This document shows positions 27,450 to 35,735 of a stretch of 64,000 nt of DNA, in pieces. The number at the start of each line of letters is the position of its first letter. Within the stretch, counting starts at the first letter, position 1. The notes under the pieces are model-generated. The model did not search any database. It was not told the origin of the DNA and saw only the letters and a list, made by a program, of their open reading frames with translations. The stretch spans positions 744,001 to 808,000 of the forward strand of contig NZ_JARVCO010000002.1 in NCBI RefSeq assembly GCF_034531395.1, given 5' to 3'. The stretch comes from Pontiella agarivorans. Its GTDB lineage: Bacteria > Verrucomicrobiota > Kiritimatiellia > Kiritimatiellales > Pontiellaceae. The translations under genes were made by a program, and so were the position numbers.

Positions 27450-28319
27450 TTACTCGATCGGCGTACCCTCGGAGCGGGCAGCCTGATGGTAAAGCTCGGC
27501 CAGCTTCCGGGTAATTTCTCCGGGTTTTCCGCCGCCGATTTCGCGTTTGTCTACATCGACCACCGAAATAATTTCAGCGGCTGTTCCGGTCAGGAATACT
27601 TCGTCCGCCACGTAGAGGTCATAGCGCGCCATTGGCGCTTCACGCATTTCGTAGCCGGCTTCACGGGCAAGTTCCATGACTTTATTGCGGGTCAGTCCTT
27701 CCAAAGCACCGCACGTACTCGGCGGTGTGGTGATAACCCCGTTTTTAACCGCAAAAATATTGTCACCGGAAGCTTCCGCCACTTCCCCTTTATGATTCAG
27801 CATCAGACATTCCATGCAACCCGCGTTGATCGCCTCGATTTTTGCGATAACGTTATTAAGATAATTCAGGCTCTTAATGCGCGGATTGATGGCCTCCGGA
27901 TGATTGCGGATTGTTCCAACGGTTACGATTTTCAGTCCGTTATCGTAGAGTTCCTGCGGATAGAGCTGGATTTTTGCTGCAATAATGATGACTTCGGCCT
28001 TATCGCAGAGATACGGATTCAGGCCCAATGTGCCCTTTCCTCGGGTAACCACCAGGCGAATGTATCCGTCCGAAATTTCATTTGCTTTGCAGGTGTCCAC
28101 GACGGCTTGTTTCATCTGCTTTCGCGTCATCGGAATCTTCAGCGCAATCGCCTGAGCGGAGTCGTACAGACGCTCGATATGTTCGTCCAACAGAAATACC
28201 CTGCCGTTATAGGCCCGAATACCTTCAAAAACGCCGTCGCCATACAACAGCCCATGGTCAAATACGGAAACCACAGCATCTTTTTCATCAACCAGCTTAT
28301 CACCTAAAAAAATTTTCAT
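27450..28319 (-). CDS. ilvE: Branched-chain amino-acid aminotransferase
   Basis: This 289-residue fold-type IV PLP enzyme makes Val, Leu and Ile from their 2-oxo acids with glutamate. Family motifs are HGLLYGDGVFEGIRAY, IRLVVTRGKG, NPRIKSLNYLNNVIAKIEA (PLP lysine in IKSLNYL), GEVAEASGDNIFAVK and DEVFLTGTAAEIISV. The ATG at 28319 (MKIFLGD) matches homologues better than the upstream in-frame Met at 28331. It lies 15 bp after the lolD-like gene and is last in the lbh-glmM-lolD-ilvE run, ending at a hairpin. A D-amino-acid or ADC-lyase role is less likely given the close match to IlvE. Confidence 0.93.
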   Translation of the reverse strand: MKIFLGDKLVDEKDAVVSVFDHGLLYGDGVFEGIRAYNGRVFLLDEHIERLYDSAQAIALKIPMTRKQMKQAVVDTCKANEISDGYIRLVVTRGKGTLGLNPYLCDKAEVIIIAAKIQLYPQELYDNGLKIVTVGTIRNHPEAINPRIKSLNYLNNVIAKIEAINAGCMECLMLNHKGEVAEASGDNIFAVKNGVITTPPSTCGALEGLTRNKVMELAREAGYEMREAPMARYDLYVADEVFLTGTAAEIISVVDVDKREIGGGKPGEITRKLAELYHQAARSEGTPIE

Positions 28320-28334
28320 TTCAAAAAACAATCC

Positions 28335-29006
28335 TTACTGTACTAAAACACCATCCTTCAGAAACAGTTCACGGGAACAGCGGGATGCCACTTCCTGAGA
28401 ATGGGTAACAAGCACGAGAGTATGCCTTCTGGTCCCGAGCAGTTGAAACAAATAATTCAACACTTTTTCACCGGTCGTTGAATCCAGGTTTCCGGTCGGT
28501 TCGTCGGCAAAAATAATATCCGGTTCGTTGATCAGTGCCCGCGCAATGGCCACACGCTGCTGTTCGCCGCCGGAAAGCTCCTGCGGCCGATGGCCGATCC
28601 GTTCGCCCAGCCCAACTTCCTCCAACAGTTCCCTGGCCCGGATTTTGGCTTCTCTGGCCGGCTGAATACTCATCGCCGGAAGCGCCACATTTTCCACAAT
28701 ATCCAGCTCGGGAAGCAGATGAAACGACTGAAAGACATAGCCTACATTTTCGGCACGGAATTGGGCCAGCTTTCTGGCCGGCATGCTGTACACATTCTGT
28801 CCCCGGAAAGATACCGTTCCGGACTTTGGGCGGTCCAGCCCGCCGAGCACATGGAGCAGCGTGCTTTTTCCCGAACCGCTCTGCCCCATAATTGCCAGCA
28901 TTTCGCCGGCCGCGACATTCAGCGACACCTTATTCAGCACATTCAGCGACGTTTTTCCAATCCGATAGGTCCGGTCTATCTGCTCTGCAACCAGTACGTT
29001 ATCCAT
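28335..29006 (-). CDS. lolD: LolD-like ABC transporter ATPase
   Basis: This 223-residue ATP-binding subunit belongs to the MacB/LolD group, which drives lipoprotein release from the inner membrane or similar envelope export. It shows Walker [20 protein letters not shown]-loop [20 protein letters not shown] (quoted ends [11 protein letters not shown]), signature [15 protein letters not shown] and Walker [13 protein letters not shown]. The permease partner (LolC/E type) is not adjacent. Its ATG overlaps the glmM stop by 1 nt (TAATG), so the two are coupled. Confidence 0.88.
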   Translation of the reverse strand: MDNVLVAEQIDRTYRIGKTSLNVLNKVSLNVAAGEMLAIMGQSGSGKSTLLHVLGGLDRPKSGTVSFRGQNVYSMPARKLAQFRAENVGYVFQSFHLLPELDIVENVALPAMSIQPAREAKIRARELLEEVGLGERIGHRPQELSGGEQQRVAIARALINEPDIIFADEPTGNLDSTTGEKVLNYLFQLLGTRRHTLVLVTHSQEVASRCSRELFLKDGVLVQ

Positions 29007-30358
29007 TAGCCCAGCTCACTTTTCACCACGTCGGCCAGTTTTTCTGCAATCGTCCGGGTCTGCTCCTCCGTCGGACCCTCCACCATCACACGACACATCG
29101 GTTGCGTTCCGGAATAACGGATCAGTACGCGCCCCTCATCGCCCAGTTCGGCTTCAGCCGCAGTTATGGCTTTTTCAAGGGCTGGAACATCGCGGATATC
29201 CGGTTTTTGCTGCACATCCACATTAATCAGCTGCTGTGGGAACGGCGTCATGATGCCTGCCAGCTCGGATAGCTTTTTTCCGGACTGTTTCAGAGTCTGC
29301 ACCAGCTTGATGCCTGAGACAATGCCGTCTCCGGTTGTATGGCAATCCAGAAAAATCATATGCCCGGAATCCTCGCCTCCCAGCACTGCCCCTTTTTTTT
29401 TCATCAGCTCCAGCACCTTGCGGTCGCCGACGCCTGCGGATTCCGTCTTAATTCCATTGGCCTTCATCGCCGCATGGAAGCCCATATTGCTCATCACCGT
29501 GGCCACCACGATATTGTTTTTGAGATCATTGGTTTTTTTGTATGACCGGGCGCAGATGGCCATAATCTGATCGCCGGTTAATTCGGTGCCTTTTTCGTCC
29601 ACGGCAATAAGGCGGTCGCCGTCGCCGTCAAACGCCAGCCCGGCATGCGCCTGGAGTTTGCGGACTTTGCGCTGCAGCATTTCCGTATGCTGTGAACCGC
29701 AGTTTTCATTAATGTTAAGGCCGTCAGGCTGATCATGAATTACCGTCACATCGGCTCCGAGCTCGGAAAAAATCTTTTCGGCGCAATCGCTGGTTGCCCC
29801 GTTGGAGCAGTCCAGCACCAGTTTCAAACCGCTGAATGGTTGCTCGGCTTCAATCGTATCGAGGCAGAATTCAGAATAAATCTGCGTCGAATTACCCAGC
29901 TGGAACACGGCGCCGACACCGTCATCGACCGGCAACTCTTTCTGCTCGCTGAAAAATAACGCTTCAATTTCCGCCTCCTCGGCATCGGAAAGTTTAAATC
30001 CATCGCCTTTGAATACCTTGATTCCGTTGTCGAAATAGGGATTGTGCGACGCCGAAACCATCAGTCCCGCCACCGCGCCGGTCTGCACCGCAATCGCTGC
30101 TACTGCCGGCGTGGGCACAATGCCGAGCAGATGTGCATCTACCCCCGCAGAACAGACGCCGGCGGCCAGCGCTGATTCCAGCATGGCACCGCTCAGACGC
30201 GGATCGCGACCAATCACAATGGCCGGCCATTGTTCCGGATCATGTTCATTTTTGAATTTTATTGCCACAGCGCGCCCAAGCTTTATGGCCGTTTCAACGG
30301 TCATATTTCCCTGATTCGCGCGGTCGCGCACTCCGTCTGTTCCGAATAGTTTTCCCAT
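29006..30358 (-). CDS. glmM: Phosphoglucosamine mutase
   Basis: This 450-residue enzyme interconverts glucosamine-6-phosphate and glucosamine-1-phosphate for UDP-GlcNAc, peptidoglycan and LPS synthesis. It has the family N-terminus GKLFGTDGVRDRANQG, the active-site phosphoserine loop MVSASHNPYFDNGIK, the metal loop DGDGDRLIAVDEKG and the phosphate-binding loop RYSGTQPMCRVMVEG. The start MGKLFGTDG at 30358 is chosen over an in-frame Met 12 nt upstream. It follows the beta-helix protein after a 2-nt gap and overlaps lolD by 1 nt. Confidence 0.95.
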   Translation of the reverse strand: MGKLFGTDGVRDRANQGNMTVETAIKLGRAVAIKFKNEHDPEQWPAIVIGRDPRLSGAMLESALAAGVCSAGVDAHLLGIVPTPAVAAIAVQTGAVAGLMVSASHNPYFDNGIKVFKGDGFKLSDAEEAEIEALFFSEQKELPVDDGVGAVFQLGNSTQIYSEFCLDTIEAEQPFSGLKLVLDCSNGATSDCAEKIFSELGADVTVIHDQPDGLNINENCGSQHTEMLQRKVRKLQAHAGLAFDGDGDRLIAVDEKGTELTGDQIMAICARSYKKTNDLKNNIVVATVMSNMGFHAAMKANGIKTESAGVGDRKVLELMKKKGAVLGGEDSGHMIFLDCHTTGDGIVSGIKLVQTLKQSGKKLSELAGIMTPFPQQLINVDVQQKPDIRDVPALEKAITAAEAELGDEGRVLIRYSGTQPMCRVMVEGPTEEQTRTIAEKLADVVKSELG

Positions 30359-30360
30359 GA

Positions 30361-31509
30361 TTATGCCCAAAGTCCTGCTGTTTCATTTACAATCGACTGC
30401 AGCCACGCGTTTCCGGATTTCCGAATTGCAGGTGGCAGTGATTGTATTGTTTCAATATACGAATTTTTAATTTCCAATCCCTGGAAAAAAACGTCTGGCG
30501 GCTGGGAGCTCAGTCCCTGCAACCGCAACTTCATTTCCGGCCATTCCCGCGAAAAACGTTTTTGAATCGCAATTTCCCCGGGGGTTCCGCGGTTGTTTTC
30601 CAGCCATTGGAAAGACGCTTTAAAATTTTCAGATAAATCATCAAGACGTTTGATCCGCTCCGTCAAAACCAGATCCAGATTCTTTTTTCCGCCTTCGAGT
30701 GCCGCCTCATCAAAAACATCGCGGATAAATTTTTTCCGCACATTTTCGTACCATGCCCGCAGTGCAAGCAGATTGCCTATATACAGGAGATTATTCCGCA
30801 CAATCCGGTCAGCCCTTCGGTAAACGCCGGTGCGATAATCTCGTGTTCCGGATTTCGGTGCCTCCGGAATGTGCAGTTTGTCCGGTTGCAGCAGGTCTTC
30901 GCGACATACGCCGCCGGCGGCAATAATCGAGCCGTACGTGATGCGCGCCGGACCGACCAGTCCCCCCTGCCCTCCGAGAAAAATCGGCTTATTATCAAGA
31001 AAAACCCCATTGGGAACATCGCCGATCAGTGAGGCGGTTGCTTTGTCGTGATGCGGCGTAAAATTAAAGTGCACATAGGACGAACCGATTTCAGAATGAT
31101 CTTTACGGCTGGTTCCGCCGGCCATCAGAGCATCGCAAAAATTAATCAGACTTCCTCCCGTTACAAACGGAAAAAGAATGCTCTGTTTCAGGCCGACAGC
31201 ATGGGCGCAACCGGCCTGCTCTTCAAGAATCGTTCCCGGTCGAACATGGGAATCGCTACCGATGCTGGATTCATCCAGGAAAACCGCACCGTTGATGTAT
31301 CCGCCCTTGAGTTCTACCTTTCGGCCCAGCTGGCAGTTGTGGATCGTTACGGGCGATTCCGCCCCCAAAACAGAACCGGGGCCGATGGAGGTCTCAGCTC
31401 CCTGGACGCGGCAGCCCGGATGTATGACCGCGTCAGCAGCAATCCTGCCGCAGTCGACTTCATTGCCGATAAAAACCCCGAGCTTCAGCCAATCCGATGT
31501 TGAACGCAT
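30361..31509 (-). CDS. Left-handed beta-helix (GlmU-C-like) protein
   Basis: This 382-residue protein has an N-terminal left-handed beta-helix of hexapeptide repeats (about 10-230; AVIHPGCRVQGAETSIGPGSVLG, HVRPGTI, IGPGS, ARITYGSIIAAGG), as in sugar-phosphate acetyl- or nucleotidyltransferases. HFNFTPHHDKATASLIGDVPNG resembles the active-site region of GlmU-like enzymes. The C-terminal part (about 230-380) is helical. It lacks the N-terminal uridylyltransferase domain of full GlmU. It begins with ATG at 31509 after AGGAG, and sits 2 nt before glmM, which suggests a step in UDP-GlcNAc synthesis (inference). Two copies of the palindromic repeat lie inside it. Confidence 0.8.
   Translation of the reverse strand: MRSTSDWLKLGVFIGNEVDCGRIAADAVIHPGCRVQGAETSIGPGSVLGAESPVTIHNCQLGRKVELKGGYINGAVFLDESSIGSDSHVRPGTILEEQAGCAHAVGLKQSILFPFVTGGSLINFCDALMAGGTSRKDHSEIGSSYVHFNFTPHHDKATASLIGDVPNGVFLDNKPIFLGGQGGLVGPARITYGSIIAAGGVCREDLLQPDKLHIPEAPKSGTRDYRTGVYRRADRIVRNNLLYIGNLLALRAWYENVRKKFIRDVFDEAALEGGKKNLDLVLTERIKRLDDLSENFKASFQWLENNRGTPGEIAIQKRFSREWPEMKLRLQGLSSQPPDVFFQGLEIKNSYIETIQSLPPAIRKSGNAWLQSIVNETAGLWA
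30472..30486. repeat. TTCCARNNNYTGGAA copy in the beta-helix gene
   Basis: TTCCAATCCCTGGAA has exact arms and encodes F-Q-G-L-E on the minus strand. Confidence 0.65.
30598..30612. repeat. TTCCARNNNYTGGAA copy in the beta-helix gene
   Basis: TTCCAGCCATTGGAA is identical over 15 bp to the copy at 55682-55696 in an unrelated gene. It encodes F-Q-W-L-E on the minus strand. Confidence 0.65.
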
Positions 31510-31530
31510 TCATTAACTCCTGAAAACAGT

Positions 31531-31545
31531 TTCCAGACTTTGGAA
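31531..31545. repeat. TTCCARNNNYTGGAA copy upstream of the beta-helix gene
   Basis: TTCCAGACTTTGGAA lies 21 bp upstream of the ATG at 31509, in the 140-bp gap after the TPR gene. It is the only exact intergenic copy placed by a gene start without an adjacent upstream stop. Confidence 0.8.
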
Positions 31546-31649
31546 AAAGAGCGCTGAATGTAGCTCAGAAATGTGGAAATTTAAAACCACTAATCAACAC
31601 TAATACACCCGGGTTTTGCCACGATCCGACTCGTGTTTATTCGAGTTTT

Positions 31650-32042
31650 TTACTCCTCTTCATTGCAGGCGGTGTAGAGCCAGCTGAGCAGCGATTCAAA
31701 GCGCGGATCGGCGTGAAGGTTGTTCAGATCCGGATCGGTTTTCATCCAATCATAATCCGAATAGCCCAACTCAACCGCCCGCGTCAATGCCTCAAAAGCC
31801 TGATCGGCCTGACTGGTCAGCGAATAAGAACACCCCAGATTGTACCAAACCAGATCATCGTTCGGCAGCTGGTGACTCAGCTTTTCATCAATGGCCAGCC
31901 CGTCCTGAAATTTTCCGGTTTTGGTGTACAAATCCGCCAAAGCCTGGAGGATTTCAACATCCTCCGGCAGGCGTTTTGCAACCTTTTCGAGAAAACTCAG
32001 CTCGACCGCCTGATGGCGACCGGTATTTCTGTTTTTGCTCAT
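31650..32042 (-). CDS. Small TPR protein
   Basis: This 130-residue cytoplasmic protein has two to three tetratricopeptide repeats (about 12-105; VEILQALADLYTKTGKFQDGLAID, LVWYNLGCSYSLTSQADQAFEAL, quoted pieces ALADLYTKTGKF and NLGCSYSLTSQADQA), then the TPR-end segment DPDLNNLHADPRFESLL. Such proteins mediate protein-protein contacts. It begins 11 bp after the citrate synthase stop and is probably co-transcribed with it; no partner can be named. Confidence 0.8.
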   Translation of the reverse strand: MSKNRNTGRHQAVELSFLEKVAKRLPEDVEILQALADLYTKTGKFQDGLAIDEKLSHQLPNDDLVWYNLGCSYSLTSQADQAFEALTRAVELGYSDYDWMKTDPDLNNLHADPRFESLLSWLYTACNEEE

Positions 32043-32053
32043 TTAAAATCCTG

Positions 32054-33343
32054 CTATTCAACCGGACGCTGTGTATGGCCGGTGTAGATCTGGCGCGGGC
32101 GTCCAATGCGTCCGTGCGGATCTTCACGCATTTCCAACCACTGGGCAATCCAGCCCGGGATGCGGCCGATCGCGAACATAACGGTAAACATATCCGTCGG
32201 GATACCCATGGCGCGATAGGTCAGTCCGGTATAGAAATCAATATTCGGGTAGAGGTTGCGTTCCACAAAATAATCGTCGGCCAACACGGCGTCTTCGAGT
32301 TCCTGAGCAAGATCCACCAGCGGATCGCTCACTCCAAGGGCTTCCAGCACATCTTTACACATGGTTTTGGCCACTTTGGCGCGCGGATCATAGGATTTGT
32401 AAACACGATGACCGACCCCCATCAGGCGGAACGGATCATTTTTGTCTTTTGCGCGGGCCACCACACGTTTCACGTCCCCTTTATCCTCGGTAATGATGCG
32501 CTCAAGCATTTCGATAACATGCTGGTTTGCTCCGCCGTGCAGCGGCCCCCAGAGCGCGCAAATTCCCGCGGAAATTGATGCGTAAAGATTGGCGCCGGCA
32601 GAACCTACCATCTTTACAACAGACGCCGAGCAGTTCTGTTCGTGGTCGGCATGCAGAATCAGCAGTTTATTCAGAGCCTTGGCCACCACCGGATCAACTT
32701 CGTAGCTGTTCACCGGAGTGCGGAACATCATATTGATGAAGTTTTCACAGTATTTGAGGTCCGGGCGCGGATACACAATCGGATGGCCGATTGATTTTTT
32801 ATAAGCAAAGGCCGCCGCCGTACGCATTTTTGAAAGCAGACGCGTTACCTTGTAATCGATGTTTTCCTGAAGGGTTGCGTCTTCGAGTTCCGGGTAGAAT
32901 GTAGAGAGCGACACCGCCATGGCCGACAGCGTGGCCATCGGATGCGCATGATCCGGATAGGCATCAAAAAAATGACGCATATCTTCATGTAGAAGCGAAT
33001 GATAGTTCATGTTGGTTGAGAACTCGTCGTGCTGCTCTCTTGACGGCAGCTTTCCGTGGACCAGCAGATAGGCCACGTCAACAAATTCGCATTTTTCCGC
33101 AAGATCATTGATGTCATATCCGCGATAACGCAGAATTCCTTTTTCGCCATCAATGTAAGTTACGTCAGACTGACAACATCCGGTGTTCACAAAGCCGGGG
33201 TCATACGTGATCATTCCGGTCTTCGCCCGCAGGGTGCGGATATCAACAGCCTTCTCTTTTTCTGAACCTTCAAAAACCGGGAGCTCAATCGATTCATTAT
33301 CAAATGTCAGCGTTGCTGTGCCTAGATCATTAATTTTGGACAT
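32054..33343 (-). CDS. gltA: Citrate synthase
   Basis: This 429-residue enzyme condenses oxaloacetate and acetyl-CoA, opening the TCA cycle. It has the N-terminal domain of the hexameric Gram-negative type (LRAKTGMITYDPGFVNT, ILRYRGYDINDLAEK) and the catalytic segments AGICALWGPLHGGANQ, GVGHRVYKSYDPRAK and NVDFYTG-like YPNIDFYTGLTYRAMGIP (quoted piece NIDFYTGLTYRAMG). The start follows AAAGGAA. It is transcribed divergently from rpsN and is followed by a small TPR gene. Confidence 0.96.
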   Translation of the reverse strand: MSKINDLGTATLTFDNESIELPVFEGSEKEKAVDIRTLRAKTGMITYDPGFVNTGCCQSDVTYIDGEKGILRYRGYDINDLAEKCEFVDVAYLLVHGKLPSREQHDEFSTNMNYHSLLHEDMRHFFDAYPDHAHPMATLSAMAVSLSTFYPELEDATLQENIDYKVTRLLSKMRTAAAFAYKKSIGHPIVYPRPDLKYCENFINMMFRTPVNSYEVDPVVAKALNKLLILHADHEQNCSASVVKMVGSAGANLYASISAGICALWGPLHGGANQHVIEMLERIITEDKGDVKRVVARAKDKNDPFRLMGVGHRVYKSYDPRAKVAKTMCKDVLEALGVSDPLVDLAQELEDAVLADDYFVERNLYPNIDFYTGLTYRAMGIPTDMFTVMFAIGRIPGWIAQWLEMREDPHGRIGRPRQIYTGHTQRPVE

Positions 33344-33568
33344 TGTTTTTTCCTTTAATGGCGTTCTTCATTCATTTTGGTTGGGCGTAAAAATACGGTT
33401 TGCGGGTATGCATTCAAGACTAAAAAACGTGAGGGCTTTCATATTCCTTAATACGGGCGGACCTAGAGGCGGCATCGGACAGTTTATTTTTTCGACTATT
33501 TATATTGCACGACCTTCTCCGAATATGTTTTATCCACGGGTCTTTCAACGAAAAGGAACTGAATATAT
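33344..33568. other. Divergent gltA/rpsN intergenic region
   Basis: This 225-bp gap must hold promoters for both gltA (-) and rpsN (+). A TTGCAC (33505-33510) and a TTTTAT (33528-33533), 17 bp apart, are a weak rpsN promoter candidate. A single DnaA-box-like TTATCCACG (33531-33539) overlaps it. No RNA gene is seen. Confidence 0.3.
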
Positions 33569-33874
33569 ATGGCTAAGAAAAGCAAAGTTGCTAAAAACAA
33601 CAAGCGCATCGCGTTGGCTTCCAAATACTACGCGAAGCGTCAGGAACTCAAGAAACTCATCGCTGATCCGTCGACAGAACCGGCAGATCGCATGGCAGCC
33701 GTACGCAAGCTTCGCTCGCTTCCGGTTGACACTAACCCGAACCGCATCATGAACCGCTGCTCCGTCACTGGACGTCCGCACGCGGTCTACCGCAAGTTCG
33801 GCCTGTCCCGTATCACACTTCGCGAAATGGCTTCCGAAGGAAAGATCCCGGGCATGACCAAGGCCAGCTGGTAA
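33569..33874 (+). CDS. rpsN: 30S ribosomal protein S14 (zinc-free long form)
   Basis: This 101-residue protein is the long S14 form without the zinc-binding Cys quartet of the short form; only [20 protein letters not shown] carries a single Cys. S14 helps assemble the 30S head. The N-terminus [13 protein letters not shown] is typical. The gene stands alone, outside any ribosomal-protein operon. It is preceded by AAGGA and followed by a strong terminator. Confidence 0.96.
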   Translation: MAKKSKVAKNNKRIALASKYYAKRQELKKLIADPSTEPADRMAAVRKLRSLPVDTNPNRIMNRCSVTGRPHAVYRKFGLSRITLREMASEGKIPGMTKASW

Positions 33875-33901
33875 CCTTTTATCCATTTTGTTGATAAGAC
33901 G

Positions 33902-33931
33902 AAGCGCTCTCCGATTGGAGGGCGCTTTTTT
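33902..33931 (+). terminator. Rho-independent terminator of rpsN
   Basis: The stem AAGCGCTCTCC (33902-33912) with GGAGGGCGCTT (33917-33927), a GATT loop and a T-run lies about 28 bp after the rpsN stop. The stem has one G-T wobble. Confidence 0.9.
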
Positions 33932-34079
33932 CTGTTCAGCAACTCCCGCGAATCCATGGTGCAAAAAGTTCAGGGGGATAAAATCGGGCGGATTGAAAAT
34001 GCTTTTGCGTCAGTGCTGGCGTTTTTCGTCTGAATTCCTATTCGGCTTCTTTATCTTTTTTGCATCAGAGCAAAAAAAA

Positions 34080-34101
34080 ACCGCCCTGAGTGCAGGACGG
34101 T
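34080..34101 (-). terminator. Rho-independent terminator of rpmB
   Basis: ACCGCCCTG (34080-34088) pairs with CAGGACGGT (34093-34101) with one wobble and a 4-nt loop. On the minus strand it is followed by a long T-run (A-run 34072-34080 on plus). A palindromic repeat sits between it and the rpmB stop. Confidence 0.9.
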
Positions 34102-34111
34102 CTTTAAGACG

Positions 34112-34126
34112 TTCCAATGATTGGAA
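34112..34126. repeat. TTCCARNNNYTGGAA copy after rpmB
   Basis: TTCCAATGATTGGAA is identical to the copy at 8828-8842 and starts only 2 bp after the rpmB stop codon, before its terminator. Confidence 0.85.
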
Positions 34127-34128
34127 GC

Positions 34129-34359
34129 TTAGGCTTTTTTCACTGCTCCGGAGCGCAGCGCCTTTGTGGAAACCCATACGCGTTTAACGGTACCGTTTTC
34201 GGTGCGGATTTTAACGCGCTGCAGGTTCGGTTTGAATTTGCGTTTGGTGGCACTGGTCACGTGCAGACCGATACCGCCCTTTTTCTTCGACAAACCTTTT
34301 CGAACAATGCGACGACCCACTGTGGTCTTCTTTCCTGTAACTGCACATTCTCTACCCAT
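34129..34359 (-). CDS. rpmB: 50S ribosomal protein L28
   Basis: This 76-residue protein is complete, with the family sequence MGRECAVTGKKTTVGRRIV and KRKFKPNLQRVKI. A single Cys (ECAVTG) remains, so it is the form without a full zinc-binding Cys set. L28 is a late 50S assembly protein. It is convergent with rpsN. L28 and S14 of the Cys-less type can form zinc-responsive sets in other bacteria, but no Zur-type site was seen here. Confidence 0.95.
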   Translation of the reverse strand: MGRECAVTGKKTTVGRRIVRKGLSKKKGGIGLHVTSATKRKFKPNLQRVKIRTENGTVKRVWVSTKALRSGAVKKA

Positions 34360-34490
34360 CTCAAATACCTCAATATCTCGGTTTCAAAAATTGTTCCTGA
34401 TCAATAAGAGCGCAGTAATCTAAGGATTCCCGCCTGCTTTGCAAGACTAAATGCGCTCTTTTTCTCCACAAACCACAATATACTGCCGCC

Positions 34491-35612
34491 TTAGAGCAGT
34501 TCAGCGAAAACCGCATTGCTGATAAACAGGGCGTCGGGGGTTAAGCGAAGCCGGTTTCCCGAACGCTGGAGCAGATTTTCCTCAATCATTGATTCTATGC
34601 CGTCTCCGCAGAGGTCGTATGCAGAAAAGCCGGACGTTTTTTCAAATTCATCGAGGTCAAAACCATCGGTCATACGCAGCCACATCACGAGGGTTTCCCT
34701 TGCTTTCTCCTCTTTGGAAAGATATTCCACGTCATCAAACGGTTTCCGATCTTTCAGCATCCGCTCGTTGTAGCCCTTGAGGTCTGCAATATTGCCGAAG
34801 CGCTTTCCGCGCCAGTGGGAATGGCTTGAGGGGCCGCAACCGAAATATTCCCCGCCCTGCCAATAGAGCACATTGTGCCGGCACGCTTTTTGGTCTTTGG
34901 AAAAATTGGAAATTTCGTAGTGAAGATAGCCGGCCTCTTCGAGAAACATTTTCACCCGATAATAGTTGTCCGCTTCCTCGTCGTCGCCCGGCGGAACCAC
35001 CAATCCCTGGTCTCGGGCTTTTGTCAGCGGTGTGCCGGGTTCATAAATCAGGTTGTAATACGAAATATGGTCTGGCTGCAGTCCGGCTGCTGTTTCGGCA
35101 TCGGAAAGTACATCGTCGGGTTTCATTCCGGGGATGCTTTGAATCAGATCGACATTCACATTGTCGAAGCCCGCCTCGCGCAGCATATGATAGCCCGTAA
35201 TTGCAGTTTCGGCATCATGAATGCGTCCCAGCAGTTGCAGGGCGCGATCGTTGAAGGACTGCACGCCGATCGATATCCGGTTGACCCCGCCGTCGCGCAT
35301 CACCTGCAGTTTTTCCGGCGTCAGCGTTCCCGGATTAGCTTCGCTGGTAAATTCAATAACTTGCGAAAGGTTGATACGCCGTTCGATGGATTCGAGCATT
35401 TTCCGGTATTCGTCCGGCGTGAGCGCTGTAGGTGTTCCGCCGCCGATGAATACTGTGTCGGGCGCAAAATCAGACGGCAGCCGACGCAGTTCGATTTCCA
35501 GGCATTGGAGGTACAGATCCATGCTGTCGATTTCATCGGGAGTCAGTTTATAGAAATCGCAGTAGCGGCACCGCTTTTCGCACAGAGGAACATGAATATA
35601 GAGACCAGTCAT
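34491..35612 (-). CDS. hemW: Radical-SAM protein HemW
   Basis: This 373-residue protein has the radical-SAM cluster motif CEKRCRYCDF (C-x3-C-x2-C) near residue 11, FIGGGTPTAL, ISIGVQSFNDRALQLLGR, NVDLIQSIPGM and GCGPSSHSHW, all characteristic of HemW rather than of the oxygen-independent coproporphyrinogen oxidase HemN. HemW binds heme and is thought to act in heme trafficking to respiratory enzymes. The gene is monocistronic and divergent from the NirB-like gene. Older annotations call this family coproporphyrinogen III oxidase-like. Confidence 0.92.
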   Translation of the reverse strand: MTGLYIHVPLCEKRCRYCDFYKLTPDEIDSMDLYLQCLEIELRRLPSDFAPDTVFIGGGTPTALTPDEYRKMLESIERRINLSQVIEFTSEANPGTLTPEKLQVMRDGGVNRISIGVQSFNDRALQLLGRIHDAETAITGYHMLREAGFDNVNVDLIQSIPGMKPDDVLSDAETAAGLQPDHISYYNLIYEPGTPLTKARDQGLVVPPGDDEEADNYYRVKMFLEEAGYLHYEISNFSKDQKACRHNVLYWQGGEYFGCGPSSHSHWRGKRFGNIADLKGYNERMLKDRKPFDDVEYLSKEEKARETLVMWLRMTDGFDLDEFEKTSGFSAYDLCGDGIESMIEENLLQRSGNRLRLTPDALFISNAVFAELL

Positions 35613-35735
35613 AAGTGCGGAAAGATGCGCTATCCTTTAAACGCATCCAACAACAAAAAGTGAACAACTATTCGACACTCCAGTTTCTCTCGGGTATGCA
35701 TACCGGACTTTTTCGGTACGGAATTGAGGATTAAG

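Noticed and set aside
31555-31570. TGTAGCTCAG, like a tRNA D-arm (A-box)
   Set aside because: No matching acceptor, anticodon or T-arm can be folded around it.
31629-31651. ACTCG/CGAGT hairpin followed by T-run on plus strand
   Set aside because: The stem is only 5 bp, and the only gene it could end on that strand does not exist; the adjacent gene is on the minus strand.
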